DNA of 37,988 bases from Bacteroidales bacterium UBA1192 (GCA_002310175.1 DBYG01000048.1:1-37988), one strand, 5' to 3'. Shown: positions 6,533 to 14,170, counted from the first letter of the stretch. Notes: generated from the sequence alone by a model not told the origin. Program-made: numbers and translations.

Positions 6533-8748
6533 GATAAAGCCAAAATGGCATATTTTATATCGACAGGAGTAACAAGTACTTCAAGAATAGGTTTTGTTAT
6601 ACCAAAGGCGGCCATTTCCTGTGCTTTTTTTTCAAACTCGCGATAATCAACAACACTAAAACTTTCAGGACCGTTAGGATGCGAGTGCCATTCTCCTACA
6701 TATCCAAATGTTGAACCTGACCTACGCTCTATTTGTGATAGTTTTTTCCTTAAGCCAGATTTGCCCAGAATTAGATAATCATCTCTGTGTATTGTATCTT
6801 CTGGCGCCTCTATATTGTCAATAACATGTATTGTTTTTGTCTTAAGGTTACATTGTCCAATCAAATAACCACCTGTTTCACTATCTCCTGATGCTTCTGT
6901 TTGGTCTATGATGTCATTGATAACTTTATCAGTTATACGGACCTTCCAGTTGTCAAGTTCATAACAGTAGAACTGAGGTACATCTATTTTTTGAATCTGA
7001 AGACTACCATCTTCTCTTAATCTGTACATCCATCCGCCACCATCAGGATAATTGCCAGATAAGATCTTTTTGATGGTCATACTCATGGATGAAGCAAACA
7101 AAGAGATGACATCATCAGCAAGTATAAATGTCTCAGAATTACAACCCAGACCGACATTCAATAAAGATGACGGTTCATTAGCTTGCGCTTTCTCCGACAT
7201 TAGATAGTTGGAAATATAAGAATCCGTTTTATATTGGGCATAAAAAGATACCAATATATCATCCAACCTTAATCCACCATTACCATCTTCGCTCAGTAGT
7301 AAACCAAACTTACCATTATCAAAAATTGCAGCGGAAATAGCTGTAGGTTTGTTCTTATTATTTATCAATTGATTAAATACTACTTTTGAAGCTGTAAAGT
7401 CTAGTATGTATTCAGGGGCTAGTTTTTTTATTAGTTCGGCGTCTTCAAGTATCTTTTTTATTTCTTTAACCGATGAAACTGCCTCCATGTTCTCATGATA
7501 GTAAATTAGGTTAGTAATTTTTTTCATTTCATCAGATTTGAAATGTGACACAGAGTTAAAAAGGAGTGCATGTCTACTCAAGTTGTGTTCACTCATAATA
7601 TCAGGATCAGAGAATAAAATATTAGTTATCCCTGAGCGAACTAAATGTAAAGCAACCTTTGAGCCAAGTGCACCGCAACCAGCAATTATCAATGATGGAT
7701 TGATCTCCGGATCCAGATTTGATATTTCATGTGCTTTATTTGTAGTAAAAGGAGACTCATGTTTATGGAATACGACCTTAGAGGAAGGTGTCAAGATTCT
7801 TTTGCCATCAACATCAGTGTCAAACAATACCTCAAAATTGACAAATTGATAAAAAGAATTGACTCCTATGAGTTTATGACTTCTCTTTATAGCCAAGATT
7901 ACCACAAAACTTGCATGGCCTTTTAATAATTCTAAATCATTATCATTAACATCTTCTAGTTCGACACCATGCCTGGAAGAATACTCAATGAGTTCTGAAT
8001 AAGTTCGGGGGAATCTGGTATCATATAAATCACATGATTCTTTGGATTGCCCCCAACAAACTAAACCAAATTGAATATTTTTTTCATTATCAAAACCTGA
8101 TGTTTTTAATAGCCAAGTATTTCTACTGGTCAATCTTATGATTTTTTTCTCGGACCATCGAACAAAAAACTGTAGCAAGAAGTTTTTCTGATTATCAGCA
8201 GCCTTTTCAATTTCACTAGATAGTTGCTCATAATCATATGATAATGTTCCTGTATATCCTTCAAGCCTTAATGGTTCAAACTGACCTCCGTCTTCTATGT
8301 TCACACCTGAAGCTAAATCTTCGTACCATGATCGAATATGCTTAACAAAGTCCTCAATCTCCATATTGGCAAACCACTCATCGCCATCACCACGAAAAAG
8401 GCATATTGGTCTAAGGCCGTCCCTTTCACAATAGATATGAGGAGTACGAGCAAAATCGAAATCATTTCTCCCTATGTAAGCACGGGGTGCTCTATCAGGA
8501 TATTCTGGAGAGAACTCCACAAACACAGACTCATTTGGGTTGACCAACGTGGTTGATGCGTCATATCTTGTTGGTAATTCAATAGATAAGGCCAACCTTA
8601 TAACGATAGAGCTTTTATACTTATAGTATTTATTATCAAAAGAGACGCCATTCATTCTGGCGACTCTTTTAACATCATCTTGTACACACTGCGGAACTTC
8701 TGCTGGTGAGCACTCAGTAAACTGAGGAAAAACGTTATTTACTGCCAT
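6529..8748 (-). CDS. E2-E1-JAMM triple-fusion ubiquitin-like conjugation enzyme
   Basis: One 739-residue polypeptide holds three ubiquitin-pathway modules. Residues about 45-148 look like an E2 fold: YPDRAP (83-88), PHIYC (103-107), then PICLF with candidate catalytic Cys116, W125, and a closing helix ending WYEDLASG. About 350-590 is a ThiF/E1 adenylation domain: glycine loop GCGALG (357-362), DPD (381-383), NLSR (389-392), and GLGCNSET with Cys536 as candidate thiolate. About 600-739 is a JAMM/Mov34 peptidase with every ligand: ETGG (E624), HSHP (H688, H690), S698 and D701. Family knowledge: type II CBASS uses an E2-E1 enzyme (Cap2) and a JAMM peptidase (Cap3) to attach and remove the C-terminus of a CD-NTase. 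Here all are fused, and the partner gene, overlapping by 14 nt upstream, is a metallo-beta-lactamase-fold protein. I infer reversible protein conjugation, probably in defence. Confidence 0.88.
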   Translation of the reverse strand: MAVNNVFPQFTECSPAEVPQCVQDDVKRVARMNGVSFDNKYYKYKSSIVIRLALSIELPTRYDASTTLVNPNESVFVEFSPEYPDRAPRAYIGRNDFDFARTPHIYCERDGLRPICLFRGDGDEWFANMEIEDFVKHIRSWYEDLASGVNIEDGGQFEPLRLEGYTGTLSYDYEQLSSEIEKAADNQKNFLLQFFVRWSEKKIIRLTSRNTWLLKTSGFDNEKNIQFGLVCWGQSKESCDLYDTRFPRTYSELIEYSSRHGVELEDVNDNDLELLKGHASFVVILAIKRSHKLIGVNSFYQFVNFEVLFDTDVDGKRILTPSSKVVFHKHESPFTTNKAHEISNLDPEINPSLIIAGCGALGSKVALHLVRSGITNILFSDPDIMSEHNLSRHALLFNSVSHFKSDEMKKITNLIYYHENMEAVSSVKEIKKILEDAELIKKLAPEYILDFTASKVVFNQLINNKNKPTAISAAIFDNGKFGLLLSEDGNGGLRLDDILVSFYAQYKTDSYISNYLMSEKAQANEPSSLLNVGLGCNSETFILADDVISLFASSMSMTIKKILSGNYPDGGGWMYRLREDGSLQIQKIDVPQFYCYELDNWKVRITDKVINDIIDQTEASGDSETGGYLIGQCNLKTKTIHVIDNIEAPEDTIHRDDYLILGKSGLRKKLSQIERRSGSTFGYVGEWHSHPNGPESFSVVDYREFEKKAQEMAAFGITKPILEVLVTPVDIKYAILALS

Positions 8749-9886
8749 AGGATGACTTTCTTCCTGATGTTCCCGAGCTACCTATTGCAGCTCCTGTTGA
8801 ACCAGACTGCTGATTCTTGTCCTTCCTTTGGAAACCACTGGAAGTGACTTCATAAATAACAGGCTTAGGGTTCTTAGAATCTGGTTCCTCGGCTAAGGAT
8901 ATAAATTTTCCTGATCCAATAAGTTTTATGTACTCTTCCTTTGCCGGATAATGAGGGGGATTATCATCATCATCTTTAATCTGTTTTGATGAAGCTATTA
9001 TTACAGCTCCGCTTGTTTTATGTTTAGTGATTAAATTCTTAGATGAGTCTACAGGCGTATCAGTTACACCCTTCTTGTATGGGACATCATTGAAGTATGT
9101 CCATGAACAATGATGAGGTGCCATGAAGATGTCAAAATCCAATTTTTTATCATTGTTGTGTGTGTTGCTTTGATTCTGTATTTCCTCCCATATATAATGA
9201 TCCGCATCGCCACCAAACAAATATAACGCAGATGGTTGAGTATCAGAATTAAGATACATAAATCTTGCCTGCATCACTATAGATGTTACATTTTTATCGG
9301 CCTCAGCTCTACCCTCCACCAAGCTATCTTTAAATGGAGAATGGACAAAGAATTCCAGTAAAGACAATTTTTTACCATTGATTTCTTTTATTGTGTCACC
9401 AGGAATATATGAGGGTACTTTATCATATCTTTTATTTCCATCGTATCCGATAATAACAAGTCTGTTACCAGCCTTATCTTTAGCAGGAGAGTTGTCATCA
9501 TATAAATTACGACGTCTGTTGGCTTCTTTTTTCAAGGCCTTTGCAGAGGAACTTGTTGCATCAGTAAACAACATTGGGGTTACCATCAACTCATCAATGA
9601 TAACCAGATCATTCTCCTGATCAGAATCTGAATAATTATCAGGATCACCCAAATAATAGTTATCGTCTACTCCACGACAATGATCTTCGTCAGGATGTGT
9701 CAGCATAAACAGATCAAGATGGTATCTGCCTTTGTTATCAGTGCTCAATTCATTTAATATGTCATTCATGACATCATAACAATCATTGTTATCTCTGATG
9801 TTAGCATCAATTTGAATTGTGGCATTTGGAACCTTGATCAATACGGTATCACCATTGTCTACAGGATAAAATTTAATCTTACTCAT
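8735..9886 (-). CDS. Metallo-beta-lactamase-fold hydrolase with Gly/Ser-rich tail
   Basis: A 383-residue protein of the ComEC/Rec2-like branch of the metallo-beta-lactamase superfamily. Metal-binding signatures are THPDEDH (H64, D66, D68, H69), GGDAD (225-229) and APHHCS (256-261), the last like the PHHGS motif of ComEC-type domains. These enzymes are phosphodiesterases, nucleases or other hydrolases. There is no signal peptide or membrane helix, so it is probably cytoplasmic. The final 26 residues (about 358-383) are low-complexity and Gly/Ser-rich, running SGSTGAAIGSSGTSGRK and ending YGSK. This tail is likely disordered and unlike the catalytic core. It is the first gene of the operon with the E2-E1-JAMM fusion. 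The substrate is unknown, and the tail is a candidate conjugation site. Confidence 0.85.
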   Translation of the reverse strand: MSKIKFYPVDNGDTVLIKVPNATIQIDANIRDNNDCYDVMNDILNELSTDNKGRYHLDLFMLTHPDEDHCRGVDDNYYLGDPDNYSDSDQENDLVIIDELMVTPMLFTDATSSSAKALKKEANRRRNLYDDNSPAKDKAGNRLVIIGYDGNKRYDKVPSYIPGDTIKEINGKKLSLLEFFVHSPFKDSLVEGRAEADKNVTSIVMQARFMYLNSDTQPSALYLFGGDADHYIWEEIQNQSNTHNNDKKLDFDIFMAPHHCSWTYFNDVPYKKGVTDTPVDSSKNLITKHKTSGAVIIASSKQIKDDDDNPPHYPAKEEYIKLIGSGKFISLAEEPDSKNPKPVIYEVTSSGFQRKDKNQQSGSTGAAIGSSGTSGRKSSYGSK

Positions 9887-9991
9887 TTCCTTAATTTTTT
9901 TAATGTTTCATTAATTCGTTTTCATTAGGAGAGACGGAACTTACATTCATTATGTGCATTTCGCTTTAATAAATTATAACAAATGCCATGC

Positions 9992-9999
9992 CAAAGTAA
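9992..9999 (-). promoter_or_regulatory. Possible -7 element of the MBL/E2-E1-JAMM operon
   Basis: TTACTTTG on the minus strand differs from TAnnTTTG by one base and lies about 105 nt upstream of the ATG at 9886. No good upstream TTTG partner was found. It is the best candidate in the AT-rich leader of the operon. Confidence 0.25.
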
Positions 10000-10010
10000 A
10001 TATGACCTTA

Positions 10011-10190
10011 CTATATAATTGAAATCTGTATGAACTGCCAACTTGGCAGACCATCATTCTTTTGCACCTCATTTGTGATTGGTGTTTCTGCGTACGTTTT
10101 TGATCTGTGTTTAATTTTTGGCAGGTTTGTTTTCGGCCGTCTGTCATTTGTAGTGGGTGGATCCAGGGTTTGAAAGCGTGGGTCTTTCAT
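10011..10190 (-). CDS. Possible 59-residue basic protein
   Basis: ATG at 10190 opens 59 codons to TAG at 10011-10013: MKDPRFQTLDPPTTNDRRPK at the start, then a Lys/Thr-rich middle, ending DGLPSWQFIQISII. The product would be basic and probably disordered in its first half. The surrounding minus strand is AC-rich, which by itself favours Thr, Pro, Lys and Asn codons, so composition is weak evidence. It lies upstream of, and in the same direction as, the MBL operon. It could be a small gene or an open frame by chance. I recognise no homologue. Confidence 0.25.
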   Translation of the reverse strand: MKDPRFQTLDPPTTNDRRPKTNLPKIKHRSKTYAETPITNEVQKNDGLPSWQFIQISII

Positions 10191-11761
10191 GTGCCGTGGA
10201 TATGTGCATGGCCTTAAGGCGTTCGGAGCTCATGGATGGCGGGTCGATGGACGGTTTGATTACATGGGAAGATCATGTGTGGCGGGTTGATGTGTGAAGT
10301 GTTTGCGTACGTGTTTCATCCGATTTAGGTTGATGTGTGGTGTAATTGCGTCCGTCTTTTGTCCGTCGGTGCGATATCGGGGTTGTGGCGGTGGTTACTG
10401 AGATTTGGATATATGGGTAAGAGATGGCTTGTTGTACGGAAATATGGCTTTTATGGCTTGTATATAGACTGATAGTATCACTTATACAGATGGTGGATTA
10501 TACCTGGGTACCATTACGATAAAGTCTTAATCTCAAAGGTGGCTCCCCCGTAGATCAAAGGTGTTTCATCCGAGTAACGGCCGACGTAATCAATAACGAC
10601 GTGATGAATGTCTGCGAGGGGGAGCGTTAGCGTAGCCCCGAGCAGGACGAGCAGGAGCGGTAGCGTTACTGCGAGGAGGAAGCCGAGGAGCGGCCCTTTG
10701 GGCGCGACGAGCAGGACACGCACCGGATGGCGGGATGATGGCTGTGGAGTGGAGATGGAGCGGCAGCGGAATTGTAACGGAACAGACGGCACCCTAAAAT
10801 GAAGCCGTGGATGGATGGGCTGGCGGCTGTGCCGGCAGACTGGCCAGCCACGCTACCGAGGAGTGACGTGTAGGCTGTGTCTTTACGAGGACGCTGTGCG
10901 GACCGTAAAGACTCTGCCGGAACGTTACGACCCAGCACCCGGAAGGGTTGCGCCTGCTGCTGGCAGCAGGAAGCGCAGGTGCGATACATTTGTTTTTGAG
11001 GCCTGACCGCCTGATGCTGTAAGTATTTAACATAGTGGGGATTATGCTTGGAGGAGCGAGTGCGGGAGCGACGGAGGGCATAATCAAGAATTCCATTATG
11101 TTACATACTGGAAAAGTCTGCACTACTGACTCAAAGCGAGCCGTACCTGATTGCGGCCTGAAGCCGCAATTAAAAGAATGCGTGGAGCACGATTACTATA
11201 TCTATGCCTGGAATAGTGCTGGCACCATGGAGGGCATAGATATAGTAATGGTGCGGAACACCTTATTAATTAATCTGCAGTGCTGTTTCTGATGCGCAGG
11301 AGGTTTCTGTTTGCAGTACTGATGGAGGGAGGTTCGGGGTTTGATGCGGCTTCTATCTGCAGGGGGCTTCACGGGAAGAACAGACAGGGACTGGAACCGG
11401 TACGGCTGCATTGAGGCTGGCAGGCGGGCGCATAGAGTTGCAGGGATGAAGGTGTGCGGGGATATTCTATGCGTCCGGCTGACGGCCGACAATCTGATAA
11501 GGCATGCATCCAGGCACTGGCTGTTCTGGGTTAAACAAGCCAGACAGTGGCGTTTTGGCGGGAGGTTTGCTCTATATACGGTTACATCGGCTGGAGCGGG
11601 ATGCGGAGGCCGATGGTTGAGGGCCACTGGCTGCTACCTCTATAGGGCGGGGCCGTAAGTAAAACTCTGCTGCTAATTGCAGAATGTCGGATGGTCTGCA
11701 CCTACCAGCCCGCGATACTTGGATATCGGCCGTGAGGGCATCGGTGACTCACTCCTTTTGT
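10191..11761. other. Gene-poor, strand-skewed stretch
   Basis: About 1.6 kb without a gene I can support. Positions 10191-10480 are GT-rich on the plus strand; from about 10520 the sequence becomes GC-rich. Short ORFs overlap on both strands, and none has a recognisable domain. One minus-strand frame ending at 10514 has a protein-like C-terminus (VVIDYVGRYSDETPLIYGGA) but a low-complexity Leu/Pro start, so it may be a decayed gene. GAGGGCATA occurs at about 11076 and 11231 in similar surroundings, hinting at a duplicated segment. The most likely content is degraded mobile-element DNA. Confidence 0.4.
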
Positions 11762-11769
11762 TATCTTTG
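11762..11769 (+). promoter_or_regulatory. -7 element directly before the hydrolase gene
   Basis: TATCTTTG is an exact match to TAnnTTTG and ends 7 nt before the ATG at 11777. Transcription would begin at or very near the start codon, giving a leaderless or nearly leaderless message. It also rules out the longer ORF starting at 11684. No clear TTTG was found about 20 nt upstream. Confidence 0.4.
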
Positions 11770-11776
11770 CACCTAT

Positions 11777-12460
11777 ATGAAACTGGATGAGTTCGAGATA
11801 AAGGGACGGCGTTGCGTGTATCAGGCTGATGAGCAACCGGAGGTGCTGCTGGTTGAGGCCATTGATGCCCGTGAGCTTGATGGATTGGATGCGGAATTAT
11901 CGGCCATAAAGGAGGGCTGTAAGCATCGGTTCGCATATGTCGCCCTGATTGTTGAGGACTGGAACACAGAATTGGCACCTTGGACTGCAGCACCGGTATT
12001 CGGGAAAGTGCCGTTTGGTGATGGTGCTCATGGTACACTTGAGATTATAAAGGATGGTGTGATACCTGAAATGCATCGGCGGTTTGATTCATTGAAAGGC
12101 GCAGATATCATCATCGGAGGTTATTCTTTAGCAGGGCTGTTCGCATTGTGGTGCTGCTATGAGTGCGATTTGTTCCAGGGCGTTGCGGCAGCATCGCCAT
12201 CGGTATGGTATCCTGAATGGATGAAGTTTATAGGAAGTCATAAACCTAACGCCAAACGTATTTATCTGAGCCTTGGGGATGCTGAAGTTAAGACTAAGAA
12301 TGCTGTTATGGCCACTGTTGAGGAGAACATAAGGGCCATGTATGATTCACTTAAATGTATGCCTGGTATTGAGAGTTCTCTTGTCTTTAATCCGGGTGGT
12401 CATTTCACGGATCCGGCCTTAAGAACTGCACAAGCTTTCATCTGGGCACTGCGGCCCTAA
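11777..12460 (+). CDS. Small alpha/beta hydrolase (esterase-like)
   Basis: From ATG 11777 the product is 227 residues, without a signal peptide. The nucleophile elbow GGYSLAGLFALW places the catalytic serine in a G-Y-S-L-A-G context typical of the esterase D / putative esterase branch of the alpha/beta-hydrolase fold. A later RIYLSLGDAEVK strand supplies a candidate acid, and NPGGHFTD near the C-terminus supplies the histidine. The family's closest characterised members are siderophore and short-chain acyl esterases; the substrate here cannot be told. The frame extends upstream to 11684, but the promoter element at 11762-11769 and the poor composition of that part argue for the shorter protein. 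The gene is isolated, with a strong hairpin just downstream. Confidence 0.8.
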   Translation: MKLDEFEIKGRRCVYQADEQPEVLLVEAIDARELDGLDAELSAIKEGCKHRFAYVALIVEDWNTELAPWTAAPVFGKVPFGDGAHGTLEIIKDGVIPEMHRRFDSLKGADIIIGGYSLAGLFALWCCYECDLFQGVAAASPSVWYPEWMKFIGSHKPNAKRIYLSLGDAEVKTKNAVMATVEENIRAMYDSLKCMPGIESSLVFNPGGHFTDPALRTAQAFIWALRP

Positions 12461-12468
12461 TTAAGCCG

Positions 12469-12509
12469 CCCCGTAATCATCGGCTTTCGGGAAAGGCGAT
12501 GGTTACGGG
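12469..12509. terminator. Strong hairpin between convergent genes
   Basis: CCCGTAATCATCG (12470-12482) pairs with CGATGGTTACGGG (12497-12509) with one G-T wobble, and CTTT pairs with AAAG around a CGGG loop. It lies 9 nt after the hydrolase stop and 27 nt before the stop of the opposing coiled-coil gene, so it probably ends transcription from both sides. There is no T-tract. Confidence 0.6.
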
Positions 12510-12535
12510 ACGGAACCGATGCTGTGCATCGGAGG

Positions 12536-12847
12536 TTACGCAGGTGCGTTGGTGATTTGCTTGCGGAGATCCTGGATTTCGGTTTTCAGTTGAGCATTCT
12601 CCTTGCAGAGTTGGTCAACTGATGTCTTGAGTTCGCCATTTTCCTTTCTCAGGGCTACGACCTCACGGTTTACTGTTGTGAGGTCCTCAATGAGGCGCTT
12701 GTTCTCCAGACTGAGAATATCGATGGAATCTTGCATGCTTTTTAGAGCGTCATTGCGGCGCTTGCGCTTGCCGGCCAGCCAGCCTACGGCTGCAGTGATG
12801 GCTGGCACCAGGCAATCAGTAATTAATGATATGGTTTGTGTTTCCAT
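12536..12847 (-). CDS. Membrane-anchored coiled-coil protein of the lysis cassette
   Basis: A 103-residue protein with one N-terminal hydrophobic segment (about 5-26, SLITDCLVPAITAAVGWLAG), a basic stretch KRKRR, then a long leucine-zipper-like coiled coil (about 38-97, repeats such as LSLENKRLIEDL and LRKENGELKTSV). It is the third gene of a minus-strand set after a spanin-like lipoprotein and a GH24 lysozyme, 13 nt after the lysozyme stop. From its place and topology it may be a holin-like or spanin-like lysis accessory. Such short membrane/coiled-coil proteins are common beside phage endolysins in Bacteroidetes. Sequence alone does not prove hole-forming activity. Confidence 0.65.
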   Translation of the reverse strand: METQTISLITDCLVPAITAAVGWLAGKRKRRNDALKSMQDSIDILSLENKRLIEDLTTVNREVVALRKENGELKTSVDQLCKENAQLKTEIQDLRKQITNAPA

Positions 12848-12860
12848 GGTGTTACATTAT

Positions 12861-13286
12861 TTATGAGTAATACAATTCAATTTCTTTCTCGCGGCGTTTG
12901 ATCAATCCGGGGAGTTTCTTATCTCCCGCATAGACCCAACGGCGGAACTCATCGGCTATAGATGGGTCATTGGGGTTCTTGAGGATCTTCTTACGGAGCG
13001 TAGAGACGTTGAAGGCTCGAACGCCTATGTTGAACACGAAGCTGACGAGGGCATCGAACTGCTCTTGGGTTAGTTCAGCATCCATTTGGTTGATGCTGTG
13101 TTCAGCATTCCGGATGTCTTGCTTGAGGAAGGCATCGGCCGTCTTTTCTGTGATGAGCATTCCCTGGTTAACGCCGTCAGTGTGGCCGTAGCCTATGGTC
13201 CAGACTCCTGCCGGACATAGGTACGAGTTGAGGCGTAGCTGCTCAAAACTTTTGATTAGTTCTATTGCTGTGTTTGTTGCTTTCAT
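12861..13286 (-). CDS. Phage-type GH24 lysozyme (endolysin)
   Basis: A 141-residue muramidase of the T4/lambdoid GH24 family (RrrD-like), about normal length for the single catalytic domain. The catalytic Glu sits in LIKSFEQLRLNSY near the N-terminus, followed by GVWTIGYGHTDGV containing the conserved GYGHT segment with the catalytic Asp/Thr region. The C-terminal half has QEQFDALVSFVFNIGVRAF and GLIKRREKEIELY, both typical. It cleaves the MurNAc-GlcNAc bond of peptidoglycan. No signal peptide or signal-anchor is present, so export would need a holin. It lies 37 nt downstream of the spanin-like gene and 13 nt before the coiled-coil gene, forming a lysis cassette without phage structural genes nearby. 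Confidence 0.93.
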   Translation of the reverse strand: MKATNTAIELIKSFEQLRLNSYLCPAGVWTIGYGHTDGVNQGMLITEKTADAFLKQDIRNAEHSINQMDAELTQEQFDALVSFVFNIGVRAFNVSTLRKKILKNPNDPSIADEFRRWVYAGDKKLPGLIKRREKEIELYYS

Positions 13287-13323
13287 AGTTGTATAGATTT
13301 TGATTGATTGTTTGAACGGTGTG

Positions 13324-13824
13324 TCATTGGCGGATTATCCACTTGAGCAATAATAAGATTGTTATGGCCGCCAATAGGATGTATAGGATGAGTTTGAGAT
13401 TGGGTGAGGCACGGGGTTGATTAGTTGTGTTTTTTTGGTATTGGTTGTTTTGTGTGGTGGTTGTGTCTTGGTGGGATATTTGAGTTGTGGTGTTGGTTTG
13501 GTCTTCCGATTGGGTGTCCTCCTCTTGTATGATGATGGTACCTCCTCTTTGGTTTATCAGCTGGGTGATGAGATCCTGAGCCGGTGCTTGGACATTGGGC
13601 GATGGTATTGGAGGAAGGCCGAATGTTTGCATCGGAAGAAACGTTATGGTGGTGGTCTTGCGATGGGTGGACATCAGATGCTGGGCGGTGCTGTCTATCG
13701 AGGCGGCGGTGATGGTGGTGGTGTTCTGCTGTGAGGTGGTGAACTGCTTGTTTGAACGGCAGGCGGACATTAGAAGTATCGTTACTTCAGCGATGATGTA
13801 GCAGATTGGATGTGTTCTTTTCAT
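13324..13824 (-). CDS. Candidate unimolecular spanin (lipoprotein with C-terminal membrane helix)
   Basis: From ATG 13824 the protein is 166 residues. It starts with a lipoprotein signal peptide (MKRTHPICYIIAEV, then LLMSAC with Cys22 as the lipidation site). A Thr/Gln/Asn-rich, probably extended periplasmic region follows. It ends with a membrane helix (LILYILLAAITILLLLKW) and a short IIRQ tail. An outer-membrane lipid anchor plus an inner-membrane C-terminal helix in one chain is the defining topology of unimolecular spanins, which fuse the two membranes in the last step of phage lysis. The gene directly precedes the GH24 lysozyme. A promoter at 13857-13888 lies downstream of an in-frame ATG at 13869, so 13824 is the better start. 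No sequence family is recognised; the call rests on topology and context. Confidence 0.6.
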   Translation of the reverse strand: MKRTHPICYIIAEVTILLMSACRSNKQFTTSQQNTTTITAASIDSTAQHLMSTHRKTTTITFLPMQTFGLPPIPSPNVQAPAQDLITQLINQRGGTIIIQEEDTQSEDQTNTTTQISHQDTTTTQNNQYQKNTTNQPRASPNLKLILYILLAAITILLLLKWIIRQ

Positions 13825-13856
13825 GGCGTTTGTGTTGTGTTTATCATGTGTATGCA

Positions 13857-13888
13857 CAAAGATAATCAATTTGTGCTGTGTTTACAAT
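13857..13888 (-). promoter_or_regulatory. Promoter of the lysis cassette
   Basis: On the minus strand, TTG (13885-13887), a 20-nt spacer and TATCTTTG (13857-13864) match the Bacteroidetes housekeeping consensus. The -7 box ends 32 nt before the ATG at 13824. A host-type promoter directly in front of lysis genes is unusual if they serve only phage lysis. Confidence 0.6.
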
Positions 13889-14094
13889 GGATTATGGAGC
13901 TTGATTATGGGGTAGAGTGAAATTTGAAATAGATGCCATGGTTGACTTTGGTTATTATGGGGCAATGGATTTTAATAGAGTATGAATTCGGTAATAGAGT
14001 AAAAATTTTGACTTAGGATAGGATTTTAATCAAATGAAAGGCATTACCTTTACACAAAATCGGTACGCAAGTGCTGGATTTTAGAATTGCTAAT
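13889..14094. other. AT-rich spacer without a gene
   Basis: Between the lysis-cassette promoter and the hairpin at 14095 I see no ORF of coding quality. One element resembling a -7 box (TACCTTTA, about 14045) is not followed by an ORF. Confidence 0.4.
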
Positions 14095-14140
14095 GGGCCG
14101 GCGCTTCTCTTTTTTGAGGGGTGCCGGTCCTCTTTTTCTT
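14095..14140 (+). terminator. Hairpin with T-rich tail at the accessory-region edge
   Basis: GGGCCGGC (14095-14102) pairs with GCCGGTCC (14123-14130) with one G-T wobble. TTCTC/GAGGG extends the stem around a T6 loop, and TCTTTTTCTT follows. It is oriented as a plus-strand terminator. No gene is known to end here, so it may insulate the tRNA side from the accessory region. Confidence 0.45.
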
Positions 14141-14170
14141 GGACCAGCAAAGAAAAATAGATATTAAAAG

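Noticed and set aside
10514..10792. 92-residue minus-strand ORF
   Set aside because: The C-terminal third looks protein-like, but the first two thirds are low-complexity and match no known fold. Listed only as part of the gene-poor stretch.
11035..11658. Several 80-140-residue ORFs on both strands
   Set aside because: They overlap each other, show no domain or coding-type composition, and are the expected by-product of GC-rich DNA.
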